Made by a program: the position numbers and the translations under genes. The notes beneath the pieces were generated by a model. The model worked only from the letters and a program-made list of their open reading frames with translations, did not search any database and was not told where the DNA came from. Shown piece after piece: positions 37,474 through 46,740 of a DNA stretch of 64,000 nt (position 1 is its first letter; each line of letters starts with the position of its first letter). Source of the DNA: Cyclobacterium marinum DSM 745 (GTDB lineage: Bacteria; Bacteroidota; Bacteroidia; Cytophagales; Cyclobacteriaceae); the NCBI RefSeq assembly GCF_000222485.1, contig NC_015914.1, positions 3,330,001 through 3,394,000 of the forward strand, given 5' to 3'.

Positions 37474-38598
37474 ATGAATTATATCACTGCGCTTTCAAAA
37501 ACAGTAGGGCTGATAGGGGTAATTGCAGTTTTTGCGATTACCTCGGTAATGGGGCAGAGCGATTCTAAAGGTCTCATGGATATGCGTTGGAAAGATGTAG
37601 CTGTGAAAATGCCCGAAGCCTGGTATGCCTCCGATGAAGCGAAACTTGTGGCAGAAAATGTCCTGTTGACCCAAAAGGCAATAGGTGGCTGGGAGAAAAA
37701 CAAACCCTATCATCATCCTATAGATGCTAGTACAAAAGCAGCTTACCTAAAATCGAAAGATAAAATAGGCGCAACATTTGACAATGATGCAACCATTACC
37801 GAGTTGAGATTTCTCGCCAATGTCTATTCAAAAACCAAGGACGAACGCTACAAGAAGGCTTTTGACAGAGGGGTTGATTATATCCTAGAGGCCCAATACG
37901 ACAATGGGGGTTGGCCTCAGTTTTATCCTGTACGCAAAGGAAGCGTGGCCTATTCAGGTCACATCACCTTCAATGACAATGCCATGGTCAATATAATGCG
38001 CTTCCTAAAAGAATTGCTATCCGATGATCCCGCTTTTCAGTCCATGCAATTGTCGGACAGTAAAAAAGCCAAAATCCAAGAAGCTTATGACAAAGGAATA
38101 GCGTGTTTTCTAAAAACTCAGATTGTCGTCAAAGGGGAGCCTACCGCATGGTGTGCACAACATGATTCGGTAAGCCTTGCACCCGCAAAAGCCAGAAGTT
38201 ACGAGTTGCCTTCATTTAGTGGGTCGGAATCTGTAGGAATAGTGCTGATGCTTATGGAGATAGAAAACCCATCCGATGAAGTCAAGGCTTCTATAAACGG
38301 AGCTGTAAAATGGTTTGAAGAACACAGTGTTGGTCGATTAAGGATAGACACCCAGACAATGCCTGATGGAAGCAAGGACAGAATTGTGGTAGAAGATAAA
38401 AATGCGCCTTTACATTGGGGCCGATTTTATGACTTGGAAACCGAGAAAATATATTTCTGCGATAGAGACGGTATTAAAAAGGATTCCATAACGGAGATAG
38501 GTCATGAGCGAAGAAACGGCTATAGCTGGTTCACCCGGGCTCCGGAACAGATGCTGGAAAAATACCCGGAATGGAAAAAAAGAAATGGGATTAACTAA
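37474..38598 (+). CDS. pelA: pectate lyase, polysaccharide lyase family 10
   Basis: 374 residues, signal peptide about 1-27 (ending VMGQ). PL10 hallmarks of the (alpha/alpha)3 toroid: 'TQKAIGGWEKNKPYHHP', 'TFDNDATITELRFLA', 'YDNGGWPQFYPVRKGSVAYSGHITFNDNAMV', and 'WCAQHD' with 'ARSYELPSFSGSESVGI'. The catalytic Arg of the family lies in the 'ARSYELPS' region. It cleaves polygalacturonate by calcium-dependent beta-elimination outside the cytoplasm. It sits between DUF1593 and PL1 genes in the same direction with gaps of 44 and 151 bases. Confidence 0.93.
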   Translation: MNYITALSKTVGLIGVIAVFAITSVMGQSDSKGLMDMRWKDVAVKMPEAWYASDEAKLVAENVLLTQKAIGGWEKNKPYHHPIDASTKAAYLKSKDKIGATFDNDATITELRFLANVYSKTKDERYKKAFDRGVDYILEAQYDNGGWPQFYPVRKGSVAYSGHITFNDNAMVNIMRFLKELLSDDPAFQSMQLSDSKKAKIQEAYDKGIACFLKTQIVVKGEPTAWCAQHDSVSLAPAKARSYELPSFSGSESVGIVLMLMEIENPSDEVKASINGAVKWFEEHSVGRLRIDTQTMPDGSKDRIVVEDKNAPLHWGRFYDLETEKIYFCDRDGIKKDSITEIGHERRNGYSWFTRAPEQMLEKYPEWKKRNGIN

Positions 38599-38749
38599 GA
38601 CAGGAATTGGCAATTTGTTTTTTGATGAAATGGATTTTAATCGATTCTTTAATACCAATCAAATAATTTGAGGACAATAAACACAATTAACAGGAGTACA
38701 AAAATTCGGTTTTCCGCTTCATTTGGGCCCTTTTAAAATAAAACATTCC

Positions 38750-40135
38750 ATGAAACATTTAATTCTTAGTGCAGTATTGCTATTGATAGGATTTAATAGC
38801 CCTGCCCAACAACTTGCCTTTCCAACAGCCGAAGGCTACGGGAAATTTTCTCAAGGGGGACGAGGTGGTGTTGTGTTTGAAGTTACCAATTTGAATGACA
38901 GTGGTGAAGGGAGTTTAAGAGCTGCAGTAGAGGCTTCGGAGCCAAGAACAGTGGTTTTTAAAGTCTCAGGCACCATTTCCCTGGAATCTCCTTTGCGGAT
39001 CAAGCATCCTTATATCACCATTGCCGGTCAGACGGCCCCTGGTGATGGGATTTGCCTTAAAAAGAATCCATTGATAATAGAGGCAGATCATGTCATTATT
39101 AGGTATTTGAGGGTTAGGTTGGGGAATGAATCAGGAGAAGATACCGATGCGGTCTCAAGCAGGTATACCAAACACATTATTCTGGATCATATTTCAGCCA
39201 GTTGGAGTGTGGATGAAACCATGTCTATTTATCATTGTGACAGCATTACTGTTCAGTGGAGCATTATTTCTGAAAGTATGTATAACTCCAATCACGTAAA
39301 AGGAGCACATGGTTTTGGAGGGATATGGGGCTCAAACTATGGTACCTACCATCATAATCTAATTGCTAGTCATGGCAGTCGCAATCCGAGAATGGCATCA
39401 GGTTCTGGCTACACAGATTATAGAAACAATGTAATATACAATTGGGGGTACAACAGTTGCTATGGTGGAGAAAACCAACAAGTTGGCAATCCTAAATTTT
39501 CTTTTTCGAAGTTTAATATTGTGGCCAATTATTATAAACCGGGACCGGCCACAATTCCGGGAGAGGTTTCCTATAGGATTGCCAACCCATCCATGCGCAA
39601 GAAAACCAGTGATTTTGGCAAATGGTACATTGCTGACAATGTCATTGAAGGAAATAACAAAGTGACTGCTGATAATTGGGATGGAGGAGTGCAGCCACAG
39701 GGAGGAGCCCAAAATCTTCAATTTGTAAAAATGGAAGCATCATGGCCTTCTATGCCTATTCATCAGCACACAGCGGAAAAAGCCTATGAGGCAGTCCTCG
39801 AAAATGCAGGAGCTACCTTGCCAAAAAGAGATCCTGTGGATAAAAGAATAATAAAGGAAGCAAAAGAAGGACAGGCTTCCTTTGAGGGTGAAAGCTATAA
39901 GAAAAACAAAAACCTGGCAGATAAGTCCAAAAAGTCCGGTATAATTGATTCACAAAAAGATGTAGGGGGCTGGCCAAATTTAATAAGTGCACCAGCACCT
40001 GAGGACAAAGATCACGATGGCATGCCAGATGATTGGGAAAAGAAAAACGGTCTTGATCCTTCGAATGCGGCGGATAGAAACAATTTAGCGGATGGTTACA
40101 CCATGCTAGAGAAATATTTAAATAGCATCAATTAA
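38750..40135 (+). CDS. pectate lyase-like right-handed beta-helix protein (PL1 type)
   Basis: 461 residues from MKHLILS at 38750; the start at 38723 would put nine residues before the signal peptide (ends SPAQQ). 'AFPTAEGYGKFSQGGRGG' followed by 'VTNLNDSGEGSLRAAVE' and 'FKVSGTI' is the N-terminus of Bacteroidota pectate lyases. The helix core has 'LDHISASWSVDETMSIYHCDSITVQWSIISE', 'KGAHGFGG' and 'HHNLIASHGSRNPRMA'. A C-terminal calcium-binding type 3 module 'DKDHDGMPDDWEKKNGLDP' follows. It probably cleaves pectate or a related galacturonan. Spacing to GH127 is 24 bases. Confidence 0.9.
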   Translation: MKHLILSAVLLLIGFNSPAQQLAFPTAEGYGKFSQGGRGGVVFEVTNLNDSGEGSLRAAVEASEPRTVVFKVSGTISLESPLRIKHPYITIAGQTAPGDGICLKKNPLIIEADHVIIRYLRVRLGNESGEDTDAVSSRYTKHIILDHISASWSVDETMSIYHCDSITVQWSIISESMYNSNHVKGAHGFGGIWGSNYGTYHHNLIASHGSRNPRMASGSGYTDYRNNVIYNWGYNSCYGGENQQVGNPKFSFSKFNIVANYYKPGPATIPGEVSYRIANPSMRKKTSDFGKWYIADNVIEGNNKVTADNWDGGVQPQGGAQNLQFVKMEASWPSMPIHQHTAEKAYEAVLENAGATLPKRDPVDKRIIKEAKEGQASFEGESYKKNKNLADKSKKSGIIDSQKDVGGWPNLISAPAPEDKDHDGMPDDWEKKNGLDPSNAADRNNLADGYTMLEKYLNSIN

Positions 40136-40159
40136 TATTTGACCCAGAAAAACAAATAT

Positions 40160-42211
40160 ATGCTTGATATTAAATGGAGTAGTAATTGGATTGGCCTTTT
40201 TATGGCAATCATTTTCGCACCACTATTGCCGGTAAATGCTCAGGAAAAAGCTTTGGTAAACACCTCCAAAAGCCCGTATGCCAAACAAGTTTCGGTGGAC
40301 ATGGATGCGGTAAAATGGACTGATGGCTTTTTGGGGCATTGGGCGGATGTCAGCAAGGACACCATGGCCATGAACATGTTGGGCATTTATAAAAATGATA
40401 CGCTTAGCCACGGCTTTCTTAATTTTGAAATAGCAGCCGGATACAAAGAAGGCAGGCATAGGGGCGCTCCGTTTCATGATGGAGATTTTTATAAAACCCT
40501 TGAAGCCCTGGTCTCTGTCTATGCAAGCACAAAAGACCAAAGGTATTATGATGAACTAGAGCATGTTATAAAAGTAATTGCAGCCGCTCAAAGAGCAGAT
40601 GGCTATATTCATACAGCTACCCTAATTAAGCAGCGCAATAACCCTCAAGATGCGGTCGAGTTTGAAGATCGAATGAACTTTGAAACGTATAATATGGGCC
40701 ATTTGATGACGGCGGCCAGCTTACACTATCGCATTACCGGGCAGACCAACTTTTTAGACATAGCGATCAAAGCAACAGATTTTCTTGTTGCCTACCATGA
40801 AAATGCAACTGCCGAACAAGCTCAAAATGCGATTTGTCCTTCCCATTATATGGGAGTAATTGAAATGTATAGAACCACCAGAAAAAAGGAATACCTCGAC
40901 CTGGCAGGTAAAATGATTGATATTCGTGGAATGATAACTGATGGTACAGACCACAATCAGGATCGAATACCATTCAGGCAGCAGCGAGAAGCCGTAGGGC
41001 ATGCCGTTCGTGCCAATTACCTGTATGCTGGCGTAGCGGATCTTTATGCAGAGACAGGGGAGGATTCCTTGATGATGGCATTGGAAAGTATTTGGAAGGA
41101 TGTGGTCACTAAAAAACTCTACATCACTGGAGCTACAGGGGCTTTGTATGACGGAGTGTCCCCAAATGGAACCACCTACAAGCAGTCAATTATTCAGCAA
41201 GTCCACCAGGCTTATGGGCAGGCTTTTCAGCTTCCCAATATTTCAGCCTACAATGAAACCTGTGCTAATATTGGAAATGTGTTGTGGAACCACCGCATGC
41301 TTTTGGTAACCGGAGACAGCCGTTTTGCTGATATATTAGAGCTTAGCTTGTTCAATAGTGTGTTGTCAGGAACTGATCTGGGAGGGACCAATTTTAATTA
41401 TACCAACCCCTTGAGAGTAGATAAGGATTTGCCCTTTACATTTCGCTGGAACAAGGTCAGGGAACCCTATATTTCCAAATCGAACTGTTGTCCTCCCAAT
41501 GTCGTCAGAACGGTTGCCGAAACCCATAATTATGCCTATGCATTATCTGATAATGGTTTGGTCGTTAATTTGTATGGTAGCAATGAACTGAAAACCAGTT
41601 TGCCAAATGGCTCAAGCCTGGAGTTAAAACAGGAGACGGATTACCCCTGGGATGGAAAGATAAAGCTAAGCATCCAAAAAACCGGGCAAGATCCCTTAGC
41701 CATAGATCTACGGGTCCCTGCCTGGGCCAGTCAGGCTGAAATCACCGTTAATGGAGAAAAATCGAAGGAAAAACCTATAGCCGGAAGTTATTTCTCTCTA
41801 GTACGACAGTGGGAAAAAGGAGATGTAATTGAATTAAATCTACCCATGACTGCCCGGTTGATGGAGGCCAACCCGCTGGTGGAGGAAACCAGGAATCAGG
41901 TAGCTGTAGTGAGGGGCCCAATCGTTTATTGTATTGAATCTTCAGATTTGCAAGATGCTCGCATTTTTGATGTTGAGCTTCCTGCTGCCATTCAATTTAC
42001 CCCTGTAATAAAAATGGTGAAAGGTGCCTCGCTAACCTTCTTGGAGGGGCAGGCCTTGTTACAAGAAAAGCCCGATTGGGCCGGTAAATTGTACCAGGAA
42101 GTAGATCAAAAAAACACACTGAAGCCCATCAATATCAGGTTGATTCCCTATTTCGCCTGGGGAAATAGAGGAGAATCAGAAATGGCAGTTTGGATGCCAC
42201 TGAGAAAGTAA
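40160..42211 (+). CDS. glycoside hydrolase family 127 (beta-L-arabinofuranosidase-type)
   Basis: 683 residues from MLDIKWS at 40160; the TTG at 40139 is a weaker alternative. Signal peptide ends PVNAQ. GH127 features are present: 'GFLNFEIAAGYKEGRHRGAPFHDGDFYKTLEA', 'ISAYNETCANIGNVLWN' with the active-site Glu and one zinc-ligand Cys, and 'KSNCCPPNVVRTVAE' with two more Cys. In the studied enzyme these three Cys and one Glu hold zinc, and a Cys is the nucleophile. It removes beta-L-arabinofuranose from pectic or cell-wall arabinans. It fits the arabinose-rich pectin theme. Confidence 0.92.
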   Translation: MLDIKWSSNWIGLFMAIIFAPLLPVNAQEKALVNTSKSPYAKQVSVDMDAVKWTDGFLGHWADVSKDTMAMNMLGIYKNDTLSHGFLNFEIAAGYKEGRHRGAPFHDGDFYKTLEALVSVYASTKDQRYYDELEHVIKVIAAAQRADGYIHTATLIKQRNNPQDAVEFEDRMNFETYNMGHLMTAASLHYRITGQTNFLDIAIKATDFLVAYHENATAEQAQNAICPSHYMGVIEMYRTTRKKEYLDLAGKMIDIRGMITDGTDHNQDRIPFRQQREAVGHAVRANYLYAGVADLYAETGEDSLMMALESIWKDVVTKKLYITGATGALYDGVSPNGTTYKQSIIQQVHQAYGQAFQLPNISAYNETCANIGNVLWNHRMLLVTGDSRFADILELSLFNSVLSGTDLGGTNFNYTNPLRVDKDLPFTFRWNKVREPYISKSNCCPPNVVRTVAETHNYAYALSDNGLVVNLYGSNELKTSLPNGSSLELKQETDYPWDGKIKLSIQKTGQDPLAIDLRVPAWASQAEITVNGEKSKEKPIAGSYFSLVRQWEKGDVIELNLPMTARLMEANPLVEETRNQVAVVRGPIVYCIESSDLQDARIFDVELPAAIQFTPVIKMVKGASLTFLEGQALLQEKPDWAGKLYQEVDQKNTLKPINIRLIPYFAWGNRGESEMAVWMPLRK

Positions 42212-42377
42212 CAATTCGTATTTCCATAAAAAATTGAGTATTATCGTAGGTAGAATATTATTTAATAAATAGATGTTATCACAATCCAAGATGATTCTGG
42301 ATGACCCTCTTTTATAGCGTTATTTAGTAAAAATAGTCAAAGTTGAACCCTGTGTTATCGCAAATTCAGAATCAATT

Positions 42378-43040
42378 ATGAAAACCATTTTATCGAAGCT
42401 ATTTTTCTTTATTTATTTGATAGGCTTTCAAGCAATTGCACAAGGTGTCTTCAATGAGCAGAATTCCCTGCTTGTTTTAGAGGTTGAGTCGGCCGCTGGG
42501 ATAGAAGGTTGGATGCGAGATAGTTCGAGCGTAGAAGATGGTACGATTCATTTTTTGTATTCAAACACCGAACATTTCAAAGATCCGGGGAATAAGACAC
42601 TTAGGTACCCTGTCAAAATCAATAATCCCGGGCTTTACAAAATCATTTGGCATTCCAAAGTAGGTTTGGGGACCTCTTCAACTGATAATAATGACACTTG
42701 GCTCAGGATACTGGATGCAGCAGACTTTTTCGGAAAAAATGAAGAACATATTGTAAAGCCTCACGGAAAATGTCAGGATGATTGTCCTGAAGGGGCAGGC
42801 AAGGATGGCTGGTTTAAAATATATAGCAACGGTACTACAGACTGGACATGGCGTACCAAAACCAGTGACAACGATCCACATGAAATTTATGTGCGCATCA
42901 ATAGAAAATGTACCTATTCATTAGAGATCTCAGCGAGATCTGCTCATCATTTTTTGGACCGAATTGTCCTTTACGATCCTGAAAAGTATTCTGAAGAACA
43001 AGTGACAAATTTATCTTTGCCTGAAAGTGATAGAAGGTAA
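42378..43040 (+). CDS. secreted carbohydrate-binding-like protein
   Basis: 220 residues, signal peptide about 1-21 (ending AIAQG). The mature protein is a beta-rich domain: 'LLVLEVESAAGIEGWMRDSSSVEDGTIHFLYSN' at the N-terminus, 'YPVKINNPGLYKIIWHSKVG' and 'AHHFLDRIVLYDPEK' at the C-terminus. This matches the shape of carbohydrate-binding or GH115-C-terminal-like modules found in Bacteroidota secreted enzymes. A central 'GKCQDDCPEGAGKDGWFK' loop has paired cysteines. There is no catalytic domain. It lies 166 bases after GH127 and is probably a glycan-binding protein of the same locus. Confidence 0.7.
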   Translation: MKTILSKLFFFIYLIGFQAIAQGVFNEQNSLLVLEVESAAGIEGWMRDSSSVEDGTIHFLYSNTEHFKDPGNKTLRYPVKINNPGLYKIIWHSKVGLGTSSTDNNDTWLRILDAADFFGKNEEHIVKPHGKCQDDCPEGAGKDGWFKIYSNGTTDWTWRTKTSDNDPHEIYVRINRKCTYSLEISARSAHHFLDRIVLYDPEKYSEEQVTNLSLPESDRR

Positions 43041-43052
43041 TTGTTCAATTGC

Positions 43053-43793
43053 TTATTCTTTAGCGAGTATCCATTTTTTTGTTTGTGGCTTGGTTTTCAA
43101 GAGAGATTCCTTAAAATTTTCTTTAGAGCTAAATTGGGTTTCCTTTAAAACCCTTTCTTCAATCGATAACTCAAATTTATCTTTCTTAAAAATCCACGGG
43201 CTTATAATCAAACGTTCATCATCTGTTTTCTTTATGAAAAATGTTTCCTCACCAATAGAAGTGTTAATTTCAAGCAGCCTTTCCAATTCAGGGGTTTCAT
43301 CCTTGCATAGGATGAGGGATAATCGATCACAAAAGCGCAAAAACTCATGGTATTCCTTTGCTTTTTTATTGGGAAGGCCAAAATGCTTGAGTATAGTTTT
43401 CCGTTCAGACGCTTGCTGTTGAAAAAACGCTGAAATTCTTTTGCTCTTTTTTTTGAGAGGGCCATATATAAATTCCAAATGATAAGAAATCAATAATTTT
43501 ATCCATTGAGACTTATTTTCCGAGGTTCTCAAAATGCGCTTCATCCTTTCTACAACTTCATCTACCTGATAATTCTCTTCGGTAAAATCCATTGGTACGC
43601 CAAGGTCAGAAAGGTACTCTTTTTCGTTCAAGTCCAGTTGCCTGTCATCATGCTCACTAATGGCTATTAGGGTTTCAAACCAATGAATGGGTCTATAAAC
43701 TTCTTTAATTTCGTTAGCAATCTTACCTGCCAACATACCATGTGCCTCATGGAGGATGATATGAAGTCCTACTATGGATTTATTTACGATCAT
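43053..43793 (-). CDS. DUF3891 family protein
   Basis: 246 residues, no signal peptide. DUF3891 pattern: 'LHEAHGMLAGKIANEI' (about 14-29), 'HWFETLIAISEHDDRQLD' (37-54), 'LGVPMDFTEENYQ', and 'FLRFCDRLSLILCKDE' near two-thirds. The paired His residues in 'HEAHG' and 'EHDD' recall an HD-like metal site, but the family is uncharacterised. It points against the surrounding polysaccharide genes and has no obvious tie to them. Confidence 0.85.
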   Translation of the reverse strand: MIVNKSIVGLHIILHEAHGMLAGKIANEIKEVYRPIHWFETLIAISEHDDRQLDLNEKEYLSDLGVPMDFTEENYQVDEVVERMKRILRTSENKSQWIKLLISYHLEFIYGPLKKKSKRISAFFQQQASERKTILKHFGLPNKKAKEYHEFLRFCDRLSLILCKDETPELERLLEINTSIGEETFFIKKTDDERLIISPWIFKKDKFELSIEERVLKETQFSSKENFKESLLKTKPQTKKWILAKE

Positions 43794-44348
43794 TGATGTT
43801 TTGTTTTTGATCTTTAGAATTTATATTGCTCTTAATAAACGTTTTGATTTATTTTCTGTTAAGGTTCTCTCGCACTCATTTATGGTAAATTCATTAATTA
43901 ATGTTCAATTATTAGAACGTCCATGTCGAAGTCATTGCTTAATGTGTCCGAGTATAGATTTGAAATAAACAAGTATCAAATCTAAGGCCACTATGGTTAA
44001 GGGAGTCCTCAGGGTTTGATATTTATAAGCATAATGTTCTTAAAAACAATTGTAAGTAGTAGATGTTCAATGATTTAAATAGGATTTTCACCCTTTTAAT
44101 GCATCCAGTCTATATCAGCTATAAAGCGACTAATTTAATTTTGAACAATTGAAGTTATAGGGTAAGTTTATATTTGGTTGCGATGGGAGTAAGTTCCTAA
44201 GGCTGAATAGATGCAAAGCTTTTGTAATTATATAAAGTGAACAATTCATTTTTAATAATTATCATGTGTTGACGGTAGGTGGTGTTCGAATATTCAGCAA
44301 ACAACCTTTTAAAAGTAGGATATCAAAGACTTTAATTAAACCATACAA
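43794..44348. other. 555-base intergenic region before the sulfatase gene
   Basis: AT-rich sequence between the divergent DUF3891 and sulfatase genes; both promoters should lie here. I found no convincing TAnnTTTG box in either direction, no repeat and no long frame (a 64-codon frame at 43774-43968 mirrors the start of DUF3891 and is not supported). Confidence 0.5.
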
Positions 44349-45872
44349 ATGTTAAAGAATTTAATTTGTCAAATAGCCCTTCCGGCTTTACTTTTCCTCT
44401 TTTCTGGATTGACTCAGGCGGTGAATGCTCAAAATAATTGGTCCCAAAACAATACGGTAACAAAGAGCGAGAATGGGAAAACACTCCCAAATGTGGTGAT
44501 CATCCTTGCAGACGATATGGGTTATTCGGATCTTCAAGGTTACGGTGGAGGAGCCAACACTCCAAACTTGGATGCTTTGGCATCTGAAGGGGTGAAATTC
44601 ACCAATTGCTATGCCGGTGCTCCCAATTGTTCGCCTTCAAGGGTGGGGTTGTTGACAGGTAGAATTCCTGCACGTGCGGGCATGTATAGCTATAGGCCTC
44701 CCGGTTCTCCCATGCATCTACCGGACAATGAAATAACGATTGCCGAACTACTAAAGCCTGCGGGATACCAGACAGCCCATTTTGGGAAATGGCATTTGAG
44801 TGTGCTCCCCCAGGACCCGGACCTTAATCAGCCCCAGCCAAATCAACAGGGTTTTGATTATTCACTTGGTACAGAAAATAATGCGCAACCTTCTCATCTC
44901 AATCCTGTCAACTTTATTAGAAATGGAACCCCAATAGGAGAACAGAAGGGGTATTCCTGTCAACTGGTAGCCGATGAAGTGGACCTTTGGTTTAAGCAAA
45001 AATATCAAAAAGAAAAACCTTTCTTTCTCTATGTGGCTTTTCATGAGCCTCATGCAAAGGTTGCTTCACCGGATGATTTAATCGCCAATTACCCTGGTTA
45101 TGACAAGAAGACAGCTGAATACTTTGCCAATATAGAAAACATGGATTTGGCAGCCGGCCGAGTATTAGAAGCTTTGAAATCAAGAGGATTGGATAAAAAT
45201 ACCATGGTTTTCTTTGCTTCTGATAACGGGCCTTACCGAATGGGGTCCCAAGGGGAGTTACGCGGATTGAAAGGGGAGGTATATGACGGGGGCATCAAGG
45301 TTCCCGGAATTTTCTCCTATCCGGGTGCTTTCCCGGGGAAAAGGGAAATTGAAACGCCCATTTGGTTTCAAGACCTGCTGCCAACCATCGGAGAATTGGC
45401 TGGGGCGGCCATTCCTTCAGATCGGAAATACGATGGGATAAATTTATTGCCATTGCTTGAGGGAGGGGAAATAGAAAGGGATAAACCCATGCTCTGGTAT
45501 TTTTATAGAAGTTCTCCGGAGGTTGCCATGCGGAAAGGAGATTATATGTTGATGGCTCGTGCCAATGATGAAATGCCCAGAACCCATGGCGTTACGGATA
45601 AGGACATGGAATTTATCAAAACCATTAACCCGGAATATTTTGAGTTGTACAATGTGGCAAACGATGCAGGTCAACAAGAGGACCTTTCCACTATCGAACC
45701 GGAGAAGCTTGAGGAAATGAAAAGTGCCATGTTTACCTTGCTGGAGGAGGTAAAGGAGGAAGGCCCTAACTGGGAAGGCCTGCCAATATACGAAGAGAAG
45801 AAAGCCAACCACAATAAGCCCGAAGAATTTAAAAGGAATCAAAAGAGGTTTTTGATGGAAGGGAATGAGTGA
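44349..45872 (+). CDS. secreted sulfatase (type I, Cys-type)
   Basis: 507 residues with a signal peptide (about 1-27, ending VNAQN). The alkaline-phosphatase-superfamily sulfatase core begins 'PNVVIILADDMGYSDLQGYGGG'. The modification motif CSPSR places the formylglycine Cys at 94 ('NCSPSRVGLLTGR'), followed by 'GYQTAHFGKWHLS' and 'FFASDNGPYR'. It needs a formylglycine-generating enzyme from elsewhere. The likely role is removal of sulfate esters from a marine polysaccharide. Closest subfamily cannot be given without alignment. It stands at the end of the plus-strand side of the locus. Confidence 0.92.
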   Translation: MLKNLICQIALPALLFLFSGLTQAVNAQNNWSQNNTVTKSENGKTLPNVVIILADDMGYSDLQGYGGGANTPNLDALASEGVKFTNCYAGAPNCSPSRVGLLTGRIPARAGMYSYRPPGSPMHLPDNEITIAELLKPAGYQTAHFGKWHLSVLPQDPDLNQPQPNQQGFDYSLGTENNAQPSHLNPVNFIRNGTPIGEQKGYSCQLVADEVDLWFKQKYQKEKPFFLYVAFHEPHAKVASPDDLIANYPGYDKKTAEYFANIENMDLAAGRVLEALKSRGLDKNTMVFFASDNGPYRMGSQGELRGLKGEVYDGGIKVPGIFSYPGAFPGKREIETPIWFQDLLPTIGELAGAAIPSDRKYDGINLLPLLEGGEIERDKPMLWYFYRSSPEVAMRKGDYMLMARANDEMPRTHGVTDKDMEFIKTINPEYFELYNVANDAGQQEDLSTIEPEKLEEMKSAMFTLLEEVKEEGPNWEGLPIYEEKKANHNKPEEFKRNQKRFLMEGNE

Positions 45873-46038
45873 AAGTTGAGGGGTGCTGGTTGAGAATGAG
45901 GTTTTTAAATTTGTCGATGCCTTGGTTTTAGGTAGCGTTCCAATACCATGTGATAAGGGAGATTTATGAAATGGGTTTGAATTAAAACAGATCGATAATT
46001 TAGTTTTGGGCAGTGGGTAATGTTGTTGTTTTTCAAAG

Positions 46039-46644
46039 TTAGCGGGCCGTAAATTCATCAACCTTAACAACTTCGTCTATTGACAAAGACCAAAATGTTG
46101 CTTGGATCCTTTTGTTTTTCCTTGCTTTAGTAAAATACCGGTCATTGAAATCCAAATCTAAAACTCTGTCCCAACTTTTTATCATTTCTTTTCGGAGATC
46201 TTTTGGCAACTTGCCTATATGGGAAGTGGCCATGCCTATTTTTTCTAATTTATTAGAAAAGTTTTTTCTTTCATTTTTATTTCGCCCAATAAAATCATGG
46301 TGGAAGTAAGGGATTTGCCAGAGCATAAAATCAGACAATAAAACTTCTGACTCTTTCTTTTTAATTTCGATACGAACACCTCTGGTTCCTTTTCTTAAAA
46401 AGCCTACTGCTCTTAAATCAGGTTTTTTCTTTTCGCTGTTTTTATATTGATACCATGCCCAAATAGGATAACAATTTTGAAAAGGGCGTTTACCCACGCT
46501 ACTATCCATCTTATTTCTTAACCAATTATAGCCAAATAAACAGAAATCATAGTATTCGTCGATGTGTTCTCTCGATACGTAAATGGTTCCTTTTTTTAAG
46601 AAATCATTGTACCAATCAATCGTCTGTATTGTCCAAAGAGTCAT
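46039..46644 (-). CDS. DUF3841 family protein
   Basis: 201 residues, no signal peptide. DUF3841 features: 'MTLWTIQTIDWYNDFLKKGTIYV' at the N-terminus, 'YNWLRNKMDSSVG' and 'YPIWAWYQYKN' (about 60-67), 'RIEIKKKESEVLLSDFMLWQIPYFH' and 'SWDRVLDLDF...QATFWSLSIDEV' near the end. Its function is unknown. It is a second cytoplasmic gene set among the exported glycan-degrading genes, not obviously part of their operon. Confidence 0.85.
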   Translation of the reverse strand: MTLWTIQTIDWYNDFLKKGTIYVSREHIDEYYDFCLFGYNWLRNKMDSSVGKRPFQNCYPIWAWYQYKNSEKKKPDLRAVGFLRKGTRGVRIEIKKKESEVLLSDFMLWQIPYFHHDFIGRNKNERKNFSNKLEKIGMATSHIGKLPKDLRKEMIKSWDRVLDLDFNDRYFTKARKNKRIQATFWSLSIDEVVKVDEFTAR

Positions 46645-46740
46645 TGTACCAAGGGTTTATTAATCCATATCATTTGATTTTTTGAAGGCTTTTGAATAAG
46701 TATCGAAATATTATAACAAGGTCCATCTAGGTTGCCATTA

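Noticed and set aside
45444..46070. 208-codon minus-strand frame at the end of the sulfatase gene
   Set aside because: It mostly mirrors the sulfatase coding strand; composition is not protein-like.
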